Below, piece after piece: positions 32,168 through 39,551 of a DNA stretch of 64,000 nucleotides; within the stretch, counting starts at the first letter, position 1; every line of letters begins with the position of its first letter. Location: positions 124,001 through 188,000 of the forward strand of contig NZ_JAHYBZ010000006.1 of NCBI RefSeq assembly GCF_019430885.1. Reading direction: 5' to 3'. The position numbers and the translations under genes were made by a program. The stretch comes from Roseomonas alba (GTDB lineage: Bacteria > Pseudomonadota > Alphaproteobacteria > Acetobacterales > Acetobacteraceae). Under the pieces are notes generated by a model, which searched no databases, was not told the DNA's origin, and worked only from the letters and a program-made list of their open reading frames with translations.

Positions 32168-33205
32168 TCAGGTGATGGCGTGCATGTCCTCGGCCTTCCA
32201 GCCGAGGGCGACGCCATCGCCGGGATGCACCGGATCGGCGAAGAAGGCGGCTTCCGGCAGCACGGCGGAAAGCGGATCGAGCCCGTCCACCGCCAGCCCC
32301 ACCGCCACCGTCGCGCCGAGATACTCGACCGACCGCACCGTGCCGTTCAGCGGCAGGGCGGCGCCGGGCTTCGCGACGATCATCTTGTCGGCGCGCACCG
32401 CGACATGCCGCGCCGCGCCGGGCAGCGCCGGCATCGCCACGCCATTGCCGAGCCTGCCGCCGCCGGCGGCAAGCGCGATCACGTTGTGCCCGCCGATGAA
32501 GCGCGCGACGAAGGTCGTGGCGGGGTGGTTGAAGACCTCGCGCGCCGTCGCCGCCTGTTCGATGCGGCCCTTGTTCATCACCACCACCAGGTCGGCGAGG
32601 GCCATCGCCTCATCCTGGCTGTGCGTCACATGCACGAAGCTGATCCCGAGCCGCGTCTGGAGATCCTTCAGCTCCTCCCGCATGCGGACGCGCAGGAAGG
32701 GATCGAGCGCGGACAGCGGCTCATCCAGCAGCAGCACGGCCGGATCGGTGATCAGTGCCCGCGCCAGGGCGACGCGCTGCTGCTGGCCGCCCGAAAGCTG
32801 CGCCGGCAGCCGGTCGGCATAGGCGGTCATCTCCACGCGTTCGAGCATCGCGGCGGCGCGCATGCGCCGCTCGGCCTTCGAGACGCCGCGCATCTTCAGA
32901 CTGAAGGCGACATTGTCGAGGCAGGAGAGATGCGGGAACAGCGCATAGGACTGGAACATCATCGCCGTGCCGCGCTTGGCTGGCGGCAATTCGGTGATGT
33001 TCTCGGCGCCGAGCAGCACGTCGCCCTCGCTCGCGATCTCGTGCCCCGCGATCATGCGCAGGGTCGAGGTCTTGCCGCAGCCCGAAGGCCCCAGCAGGCA
33101 GCAATAGGTTCCGGCGGGGATGCGCAGCGCGATGCCGTCCACCGCGGTCACGGTGCCGTAGCGCTTGGTCAGGGCAACGAGTTCGATATCCGCCGCTTTG
33201 GCCAT
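32168..33205 (-). CDS. Polyamine-type ABC transporter ATP-binding protein (PotA-like)
   Basis: A 345-residue ATPase. Walker A is GPSGCGKT near residues 39-46, the Q-loop is in MMFQSYALFPHLS, the signature is LSGGQQQRVALARAL, Walker B is LLLDEPLSALD and the switch is HVTHSQDEAMALAD. A C-terminal OB-type regulatory (TOBE) domain covers about residues 250-345 (VRADKMIV...). The ATG at 33205 gives the family N-terminus; the open frame to 33271 is not homologous. First gene of the cluster, upstream of the binding protein and two permeases. It energises uptake at the inner membrane. Confidence 0.9.
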   Translation of the reverse strand: MAKAADIELVALTKRYGTVTAVDGIALRIPAGTYCCLLGPSGCGKTSTLRMIAGHEIASEGDVLLGAENITELPPAKRGTAMMFQSYALFPHLSCLDNVAFSLKMRGVSKAERRMRAAAMLERVEMTAYADRLPAQLSGGQQQRVALARALITDPAVLLLDEPLSALDPFLRVRMREELKDLQTRLGISFVHVTHSQDEAMALADLVVVMNKGRIEQAATAREVFNHPATTFVARFIGGHNVIALAAGGGRLGNGVAMPALPGAARHVAVRADKMIVAKPGAALPLNGTVRSVEYLGATVAVGLAVDGLDPLSAVLPEAAFFADPVHPGDGVALGWKAEDMHAIT

Positions 33206-33705
33206 CCACACCTCGATCCGAAATCCGCTCGCGGCCCAACTGCAACCGCTGCGGGAGGAGGCAAGTCGCATGCCATGGTCATGGCACCGCGCACCGCGTT
33301 GGCATGCGCCCGTGGTCGCCCAGCCACAGCCAGCAATTGAAGCAACTTGCCCAGGGATCAGGCAACGACGTTCCGCAGGGCGCGGTGCGCGACGTTCCCT
33401 TGTTTACGCTGTGAAACCGAGAGGGGCTTTGCCCCCCGGACCCACCCCGGCAAAGGCCGAAAGGCCTTTGCAAACCTCAACCTTGCGCTGGGCGCCACTG
33501 GCAGGATGGATGCCGAAACCCACTCTGGCGCGCGGCACGCGCTTGGCGGGCCTAGCCTGACTGTCGCGCCCCGCGCCAACAGACTGCGGTCCAGGGGCTC
33601 CAAGCCCCAGGGGCACCCATTGGCGGTGCGCAGCAACGTCAATGGGACCCCGATGGCGGGGAGGTTTGGAGAGGCAGAGCCCCTCCAATTCCACCCCCAC
33701 TGGTA
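33206..33705. other. 500-bp intergenic stretch carrying repeat element
   Basis: No gene is supported. 33206-33420 should hold the promoter of the ABC cluster, but no clear -35/-10 pair stands out. 33421-33687 is the second MITE-like repeat element, with only short GC-biased open frames. A 12-nt palindrome-like GGGGCTCCAAGCCCC hairpin at about 33594-33613 is part of the inner region. Confidence 0.6.
33421..33687. repeat. MITE-like inverted-pair repeat element, locus 2
   Basis: The left unit has GGGGC-TTT-GCCCC (33423-33435) followed by GCAAAGGCC-GAAA-GGCCTTTGC (33450-33471, 9-bp stem with a GNRA loop). Inside, TGGGCGCCACTGGCAGGATG resembles the locus 1 interior. The right end at 33665-33687 is an imperfect version of the outer hairpin (TTGGAGAGG...CCCCTCCAA), about 18 nt past the stop of the serine hydrolase at 33706. 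The inner right CCAAAGGCC hairpin is not recognisable here, so the copy is degraded. Confidence 0.7.
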
Positions 33706-34815
33706 TCAGCCGAGCGCCGCCCGCACCCGCCCGATGAAGCCGTCCATCGCCGCCGGATTGGTCCAACGCAGCACCGCGACGATGCCGCTCGACGGATCGA
33801 CCCAGGTCAGGTTGCCGCCCGCCCCAGTGGCGAAGAAGGCATCCCGCGCGGCGGAAGGATACCGCTTCCCGTCCGTGTTCAGCCACCACAGGAAGCCGTA
33901 ATGTGGGTTCAGCGCGCAGGCTTCGATGGACATGCCGAACCAGGCGCCCGGCAGCACCATCCGTCCGTCCCACAGCCCGCGTGCCAGGGCGAGCAGCCCG
34001 ACCCGCGCCTGGTCCTCGGCATGGATGGAGATGCCCCCGCCCCAATGCGTCCCGCCCGGCACCGACTGCACGCGCCGTCCATCGGCGAGCGTGACCCAGG
34101 AGGTCCGATACCCGTCCCAGCGCCAATCGGAAGACCCGCCGATCGGGCCGAGGATGCGCTCGCGGAACACCTCCGGCAGCGGCTTCTGGAAGACGCGCAG
34201 CAGGGACAGCGACAGGCGGTTCACCCGCACGTCGTTGTATTCCCAATAGGTGCCGGCGGGCTCCAGTACCCGTTCGCCCTTCTTCCCCTGCCCTTCGACG
34301 CCAAGGTTGCGGCCGCGGTCGATCGCATCCGCCTTGCCGAACAGCGTGCCTTCCCATTCCGAGGTGTTGGTCAGCAGGTGCCGCCAGCTGATCGGCGCGT
34401 TCTGCGGGCCGTCGAAGCCGCCGTCGTCGACGATCTCACGCACGGGGCGGTCGATGTCGGGGATCAGGCCGTCCGCGACCGCGATGCCGGTCAGCAGGGA
34501 CAGGTAGGATTTCGCGACGGAGAAGGTCTGGCTGACCTCCCGCGTATCGCCCCAGCGGGCCACCAGCACGCCATGGCGCGTGACGAGCCCGCCCGGCGCG
34601 CCGCGCGGCCAGAGCGGCCCCAGCACTTCATTGTTCGGCGGCGGTTCGAAGGCGCCGCGGCCGATGTGGCCGGCGAGGTCATAGGGCCAGGGCGTCTCAT
34701 GCGATTCGGCGAAGGCGACCGCCTCGTCGAGCTTCGCGGCATCGAAGCCGAGCGCGGCGGGCGCGGCCTCGGGCCAGGGGGCGGGATGGGCGGCGGGAAA
34801 GGTGATGCTGGTCAT
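33706..34815 (-). CDS. Serine hydrolase, class C beta-lactamase family
   Basis: A 369-residue cytoplasmic hydrolase of the class C beta-lactamase/penicillin-binding fold. The nucleophile motif SVAK is at residues 99-102 (SQTFSVAKSYLS), the Tyr motif is in GTYWEYNDVRVNRLS, and THWGGGISIH and YGFLWWLNTDG follow. A C-terminal ATGAGGNLTWVDPSSG corresponds to the HxG-like strand. The ATG at 34815 was chosen; the frame is open to 34923 but that extension has no homologous features. It is probably an esterase or amidase rather than a lactamase. It is divergent from the FrnE-type DsbA gene. Confidence 0.88.
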   Translation of the reverse strand: MTSITFPAAHPAPWPEAAPAALGFDAAKLDEAVAFAESHETPWPYDLAGHIGRGAFEPPPNNEVLGPLWPRGAPGGLVTRHGVLVARWGDTREVSQTFSVAKSYLSLLTGIAVADGLIPDIDRPVREIVDDGGFDGPQNAPISWRHLLTNTSEWEGTLFGKADAIDRGRNLGVEGQGKKGERVLEPAGTYWEYNDVRVNRLSLSLLRVFQKPLPEVFRERILGPIGGSSDWRWDGYRTSWVTLADGRRVQSVPGGTHWGGGISIHAEDQARVGLLALARGLWDGRMVLPGAWFGMSIEACALNPHYGFLWWLNTDGKRYPSAARDAFFATGAGGNLTWVDPSSGIVAVLRWTNPAAMDGFIGRVRAALG

Positions 34816-34928
34816 GGCGGCGGACCATGCGGGCAAGGCCGGGCCGCGCCAAGGGGGGAAGCGGCGCCTTGCGGTCGGGCCCGGCGACACCCATCCTCGG
34901 TTGAACGCCAACCCGAAAGGCACCCGCC

Positions 34929-35603
34929 ATGTCCGACACCCCTGCCCCCGCCGGCCGGCTTGAGATCGTCTCGGACGCCATCTGCCCCTGGTGCTGGATC
35001 GGCAAGACGCATCTCGACCGCGCCCTCGCCATCCTCGCCGAGGAGGGCATGACCTTCGAACTCGGCTGGCTCCCCTATCAGCTCAATCCGGACATGCCGG
35101 CGGGCGGCGTCGAGCGCGCGAGCTACCGCGCGCAGAAATTCGGATCGGTGGAGCGCGGGGCGGAACTCGATGCCCAGGTGGCGGAGGCCGGCCGCGCCGC
35201 AGGGTTGATGTTCCGCCATGACCTGATGGCACGCACGCCGAACACGGTCGAGGCACATCGCCTGATCCGCCTGTCCCACCCGACCGGCCTGCAGCATGCG
35301 CTCGTCGAGCGCCTGTTCCGGGCCTATTTCCAGGAGGGCGAGGATATCGGCGATCCCGCGGTGCTGGTGCGTCTCGGCACCGAGACGGGCCTGCCGGAGC
35401 CAGTGCTCTCGGCCTTCGCCGCCGGCGAGGCGGCGCGACAGGAGGTGATGGCGGAATCACTCGGCCTGGCACGGGCGGGGATCAACGGCGTGCCGTCCTT
35501 CCTGATGGACCGGCACCTGCTCTTCTCGGGCGCGATGCCCGGGGAACGCATGGCCGAGGCGTTCCGCCAGGCGGTGGCTATCCTGCGCAGCCAGGCGGCC
35601 TGA
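34929..35603 (+). CDS. DsbA family oxidoreductase (FrnE-like)
   Basis: A 224-residue cytoplasmic thioredoxin-fold protein of the FrnE group. The CPWC active site is at residues 19-22, within SDAICPWCWIGK. NTVEAHRLIRLSHPTGLQHALVERLFRAYF is the inserted helical domain, and GINGVPSFL gives the cis-Pro near residue 186. FrnE proteins are disulfide isomerases or glutathione-linked redox enzymes; some act in polyketide biosynthesis. No signal peptide, so this one acts in the cytoplasm. It converges on the SDR gene across an 87-nt gap with a strong hairpin. Confidence 0.88.
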   Translation: MSDTPAPAGRLEIVSDAICPWCWIGKTHLDRALAILAEEGMTFELGWLPYQLNPDMPAGGVERASYRAQKFGSVERGAELDAQVAEAGRAAGLMFRHDLMARTPNTVEAHRLIRLSHPTGLQHALVERLFRAYFQEGEDIGDPAVLVRLGTETGLPEPVLSAFAAGEAARQEVMAESLGLARAGINGVPSFLMDRHLLFSGAMPGERMAEAFRQAVAILRSQAA

Positions 35604-35642
35604 CCGCCGCCGCCCGGCCGGTGGCCGGGCCCTTTCCGCACG

Positions 35643-35675
35643 GGCGCCGGGCGGCGCGGTTCCGCACCCGGCGCC
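35643..35675. terminator. Hairpin between convergent FrnE-type and SDR genes
   Basis: A 9-bp perfect stem, GGCGCCGGG / CCCGGCGCC, with a 15-nt loop that can fold further, in the gap between two convergent genes. It has no T-run but is the only strong structure in the gap, so it probably limits transcription from both sides. Confidence 0.5.
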
Positions 35676-35690
35676 GGCCTGCACGCGCCC

Positions 35691-36464
35691 TCAGACGTGC
35701 ATGACGCTGCCGCCATCCTCCAGCCAGTTCTGGCCGGTGATGAAGGAGGCACCGTCGGACAGCAGGAAGCAGATCAGCGGCGCCACCTCGGCCGGCGTCG
35801 CGATGCGCCCGAGCGGGATGCGCGCCAGCGTCCGGTCGCGGAAGCGGTCGGAGCGGATCGTCTCGGTCATCGGTGTCTCCACCGTACCGAAGCCCACGCT
35901 GTTCACACGCACGCCATAGCGCGCCCATTCGGCGGCACCCGTCATGGTGATGCCGAAGACACCCGCCTTGGCCGCCGAGTAGTTCACCTGGCCGATCGAC
36001 CCGCGCTTGCCCGCGGTCGAGGAGATGTTGACGATCGCGCCCGGATTGGGCTCGCCGGCCTTGAAGCGCGCGATCAGGTGGCGGCCCACCGCCTGCTGCA
36101 TCAGGTGCACGCCGGTCAGGTTGACGTCGATCACCGCCTGCCATTGCGGCAGGGTCATTTTCTCGATCATCGCCGGACGCGTGATGCCGGCGTTGTTCAC
36201 CAGGCCGTGCACGGCGCCGAACTTCGCGGCCGCATCATCCACCACCTTTGCGCAAAAGGCCTCGTCGGACACATCGCCCTGTACGGGCAGCGTCCGCTCG
36301 CCGGCCAGTGCCTCAGCCGTTTCCTTCAGCGTCTGGGGGTTGCGCTCGACCATGACCAGGTTGCCGCCAAGGTCGAGCACGAGCTCGGAGATGGCTTTGC
36401 CGATCCCCTGCCCGGCCCCGGTCACGATGACGGTCCGGCCCGAGAGATCCATCGGATTGCGCAT
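35691..36464 (-). CDS. Short-chain dehydrogenase/reductase (FabG-like)
   Basis: A 257-residue classical SDR. The cofactor motif TGAGQGIG is at residues 15-22, NNAG near 90-93, and the catalytic set S148/S149, Y162 and K166 (YSAAK). The C-terminal GQNWLEDGGSVMHV tail is typical of ketoreductases and 3-oxoacyl reductase-like enzymes. Motif E39 after strand 2 (MVERN) and lack of basic residues suggest NAD(H) preference. It could act on a hydroxy-acid or an alcohol. The next genes on the strand (ketopantoate-reductase-type, Gfo/Idh/MocA) lie upstream; 80 nt separate it from the reductase. Confidence 0.88.
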   Translation of the reverse strand: MRNPMDLSGRTVIVTGAGQGIGKAISELVLDLGGNLVMVERNPQTLKETAEALAGERTLPVQGDVSDEAFCAKVVDDAAAKFGAVHGLVNNAGITRPAMIEKMTLPQWQAVIDVNLTGVHLMQQAVGRHLIARFKAGEPNPGAIVNISSTAGKRGSIGQVNYSAAKAGVFGITMTGAAEWARYGVRVNSVGFGTVETPMTETIRSDRFRDRTLARIPLGRIATPAEVAPLICFLLSDGASFITGQNWLEDGGSVMHV

Positions 36465-36544
36465 GACTTTCCTTCCCTTTGCAGTTCTTGAAGGGAAGCC
36501 TCGCGCGGGATCGGGGCGCTGGCAAGGGCGCCCCGACCGATCGG

Positions 36545-37612
36545 TCAGTTCAACCGCAGCCCGCGGACCAGGTCGGGCGAGGGTTGCGCCTCGCCGCGTT
36601 CCACGCGCTTCACGATCTCGGTCAGCGCGGCATTGGCGGGCGCGTCGATGCCAACGCCCTTGCCCTTCTCGACGACGAAGCCGTTGAGGAACTCGATCTC
36701 GGTGCGACGGCCCTTCATCATGTCCTGGCCCATCGAGGCGCGATGTGCGCCGCCGCCCGCGCCCTGCGTGTCGGCGAGGCGCTGGGTGTCATAGGCCTTG
36801 CGCGCTTCCGCATCGCCCTCGCCCGCCCTGGCGATGATCTCGGCGTCGAGATGCAGGATTTCCTCGAGGTCGTAGCCCAGCGCCTGGCCGACGCGGATCG
36901 CCTCCGACCCCAACCGCGCGGCGAAGGCGCGGATTGCATCATCCGCCGTCGCATCCTTTGCCACCATGCCGGTCGCCGCCGCGATGCCGTTGCCCATCAC
37001 GTTGGCGACGAGCTTCGACCAGCGCTCGCCCCAGAGGTTCGTCGTGGTCAGCGCGGAATCCGACAGCGCGACCAGCGAGGTGATGTACTCCGCCCGCGGC
37101 GAGACCCGCCCATGCGGCTCGCCCACGCGATAGACGGTGTGCTTGGTGCCCGACTTGCCCGCGGCGCGCTTGATCAGCCCCGGCGCCGAGAGTTCCACCG
37201 TGATCAGCGACGCGATCGCGCCGAGCACCCGGCCCCAGCCGACGATGCCGGCGATCGTCTCCTCGTTGATGCAGTTCTGCAGGGAGACGACATAGCCGCC
37301 CGGCGACAGATACTGCGCGATCATCGTCGTCGCCCAGGCGGTATCGTAGGACTTCATGCAGACGAAGGCGATATCGACCGGCTTCTGCTTGGCGAAGGAC
37401 TGCAGCTCCGTCAGGTGGATCGCCTTCACCGGCACGGTGAATTCCGGCACGTCCTTGAGGTGCTGGATGGTCAGGCCCCGGGAGCGCATCGCCTCCACAT
37501 GCTCGGGCCAGGGGTCGATGAAGGTCACGTCGTGGCCCGCCTGGACCATGTAGGACCCCGCATACCCCCCGACCGCACCGGCGCCGACAATGGCGATGCG
37601 TGGCTTGTCCAT
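36545..37612 (-). CDS. Ketopantoate reductase family (ApbA/PanE-like) dehydrogenase
   Basis: A 355-residue NADP-type reductase with the PanE fold: N-terminal Rossmann motif GAGAVGGYAGSYMVQAGH near residues 9-26, VCMKSYDT block, SLQNCINEE and a C-terminal helical domain with WGERWSKLVANVMGNGI (the catalytic lysine helix). PanE makes pantoate for CoA; this paralogue is longer than E. coli PanE (about 303) and may instead act on another 2-keto acid. The ATG at 37612 begins at the Rossmann strand; in-frame extension to 37687 is not homologous. It lies 78 nt downstream of the Gfo/Idh/MocA gene. Confidence 0.85.
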   Translation of the reverse strand: MDKPRIAIVGAGAVGGYAGSYMVQAGHDVTFIDPWPEHVEAMRSRGLTIQHLKDVPEFTVPVKAIHLTELQSFAKQKPVDIAFVCMKSYDTAWATTMIAQYLSPGGYVVSLQNCINEETIAGIVGWGRVLGAIASLITVELSAPGLIKRAAGKSGTKHTVYRVGEPHGRVSPRAEYITSLVALSDSALTTTNLWGERWSKLVANVMGNGIAAATGMVAKDATADDAIRAFAARLGSEAIRVGQALGYDLEEILHLDAEIIARAGEGDAEARKAYDTQRLADTQGAGGGAHRASMGQDMMKGRRTEIEFLNGFVVEKGKGVGIDAPANAALTEIVKRVERGEAQPSPDLVRGLRLN

Positions 37613-37690
37613 TCTGAACGCTTCCCCTTCGAGCATGACGACCGCCGGGGCCATGGCCCCGGGCGGCCCAAACACGCAACCATCCAAACG

Positions 37691-38638
37691 CTATGCGCCG
37701 CCGATCGCGGCCTCCACCGCGAGCGCCACCTTCAACGCCCGCCGTCCGGCGGCACCGTCCACCACAACCGGCGCGCCGTCCAGACAGGCGGCGACAAAGG
37801 CCGCCTGCTCGGCTTCCAGGCTGTCATGGTCCGTCCAGGTGAAGCGGTCGATGCCGGAACCCGGCATGGTCGCCACCGCCTCCGCCCCGCCGCGGCGCAG
37901 CACGGCGAGCGAGCGGTCGAGGAAGTTCACGCTCATCTCGCCTTCCGTGCCGAGCACGCGCAGGCGCCGTTCCATCGCCAGCGACACGCGCGACGCCGTG
38001 ATCACCGCCGCGCGGCCGCCGGCGAAACGCAGCCGCGCCACGGCGAAATCGGGCCGGTCCGAGGCCACGGCGGAGCCGACTGCCTCGACCGCCTCAGGCT
38101 CCGCGCCGGCCAGTTCCAGGACCAGGTCGATATCGTGGATCATCAAATCCAGCACGACCGAGACATCGAGGCTGCGCGGCCGGAACGGCGCGGCGCGCAC
38201 CGCATCCCATGACAGGGCGCGTCCGCCGGTCTCGGCCCCCACCACGGCACGGAAGGCGGCCGAGAAGCGTTCGATATGCCCGACCTGCAGCACCTGGCCT
38301 CGCGCGGCGGCAATAAGCGCATCGGCCTCGTCCAGCGTCGCGGCGATCGGCTTCTCGATGAAAACATGCTTGCCGGCGGCCAGTGCGGCCATCGCCAGCC
38401 CATGGTGGAAGCGGGTGGGTGCCGCGATGATGACCGCATCGGCCGCGGCGATGGCGGACTCCGGCGCCAGGGCGGCCACGCCGACCTCCGCCGCGACGGT
38501 CCCCGCGCGCGCGGCATCGGCGTCGGCGAGGCCGACCAGCCTCACCCGCGAATTGGCGGCGGCCTTCAGCGCATGGAAGCGGCCGAAATGACCAACGCCC
38601 AGGATGGCAAGGGCGAGTCGTGTGTCACTGGCATTCAT
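37691..38638 (-). CDS. Gfo/Idh/MocA family oxidoreductase
   Basis: A 315-residue NAD(P)-dependent dehydrogenase. The Rossmann motif is GVGHFGRFH near residues 14-22, with APTRFHH and HVFIEKPIAATLDEAD (EKP motif near residues 94-97). The C-terminal domain has DLMIHDIDLVL as the substrate-side His motif. The family acts on sugars, inositols and UDP-sugars, including dehydrogenation of N-acetyl-sugar nucleotides; substrate not readable here. It lies 46 nt upstream of the ketopantoate-reductase-type gene and is probably co-transcribed. Confidence 0.87.
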   Translation of the reverse strand: MNASDTRLALAILGVGHFGRFHALKAAANSRVRLVGLADADAARAGTVAAEVGVAALAPESAIAAADAVIIAAPTRFHHGLAMAALAAGKHVFIEKPIAATLDEADALIAAARGQVLQVGHIERFSAAFRAVVGAETGGRALSWDAVRAAPFRPRSLDVSVVLDLMIHDIDLVLELAGAEPEAVEAVGSAVASDRPDFAVARLRFAGGRAAVITASRVSLAMERRLRVLGTEGEMSVNFLDRSLAVLRRGGAEAVATMPGSGIDRFTWTDHDSLEAEQAAFVAACLDGAPVVVDGAAGRRALKVALAVEAAIGGA

Positions 38639-38684
38639 GCCGGCCCTTTAGCACCGCCGGGCCGCGCGCAGGAGGCCCGGGCGG

Positions 38685-39293
38685 TCAGATCACCGGCGCC
38701 ACCCCATCCTTGCTGACGATCACGCGGCTGGTGGCGATGCGGCCATCCGCGCCACGGGTCCCGTTGATGAAGACCGTGGCACCGGCGACGAGGTCCGCGC
38801 GCGAGGCCGGTATCGGCATCAGCAGCGGCGTGTCGGCGGCCACGCGCACGACGACCCGACGGCCGAGAATGCTCAGCGTCAGATCGCGCCCGGACGCGCT
38901 GTCCACCGCCGCCTCGACCGGACCGTTGTTCATCGAGGCGTTCTCCCCGGTATCCCAGGGCACCTGCAATTCGGTGATCCGCGCGCCGGGCGGCAGGACG
39001 GTGATGGCAGTCGCCCGCAGCGTGCCGTCCGGGCCGGGTTCCGCGACGACGCCGAGCGCCGTGCCGGGCGTAATGTCGGCCAGCGCGACGCGGCGCAGGG
39101 CGCTGACGGCCGCGCCCTCGGCCAGGGTCACGGCCAGCCGGTCCCCCGACCGGGTAACGACGCCAAGCACGTCGCCCTCCAGTCCCACGATGCTGCCGCG
39201 GATGCGGACAGGGCCTGCGCCCTGGGCCAGGGCCGTTGCGGCCGGCAGCGCAACAAGGCCGAGCGCGGCGATACGGCGGGACAGGGTGGGCAT
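38685..39293 (-). CDS. Secreted DUF5666-like protein
   Basis: A 202-residue protein with a signal peptide (residues 1-23, ALA-Q). The mature part appears to be two OB-like beta domains: VRIRGSIVGLEGDVLGVVTRSGD...LAEGAAVSALRRVALADITPG (about 30-75) and ITVLPPGARI...(100-130), then DLTLSILGRRVVVRVAADTPLLMPIPASRADLVAGATVFINGTRG. This resembles DUF5666-type secreted proteins, whose function is unknown. The frame is open to 40196 but lies opposite secDF and is rejected upstream of 39293. Its start is 258 nt from, and divergent from, the SecDF start at 39552. Confidence 0.75.
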   Translation of the reverse strand: MPTLSRRIAALGLVALPAATALAQGAGPVRIRGSIVGLEGDVLGVVTRSGDRLAVTLAEGAAVSALRRVALADITPGTALGVVAEPGPDGTLRATAITVLPPGARITELQVPWDTGENASMNNGPVEAAVDSASGRDLTLSILGRRVVVRVAADTPLLMPIPASRADLVAGATVFINGTRGADGRIATSRVIVSKDGVAPVI

Positions 39294-39551
39294 GACGCGG
39301 CCTCCTCGATGCCGGTCAGGCCCGGCCATCCGGAGGTGGGATGCCCCGCGCCAAGCGCCAGGGGCGCCGCAGCAGGACCGGTCCATGCCCCGTGCCGCGG
39401 CGCGCGCAGCGGGCCGTTCGATAAAACCTTGCAGAATCAGGCCCGAGGCGCGACGAAGCCCCGCCTTTTCCGCCATGGCGCAGCCGGGGTTGCATCCCCT
39501 GCCCCCCATCGCCATTGTCCGCCCGCCTTCATACTGGGGTTTCTGCCGTCC

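Noticed and set aside
38639..38684. Imperfect GC hairpin between Gfo/Idh/MocA and DUF5666-like genes
   Set aside because: Stem has a bulge and a long loop; plausible end signal for the DUF5666-like gene but not strong enough to list.
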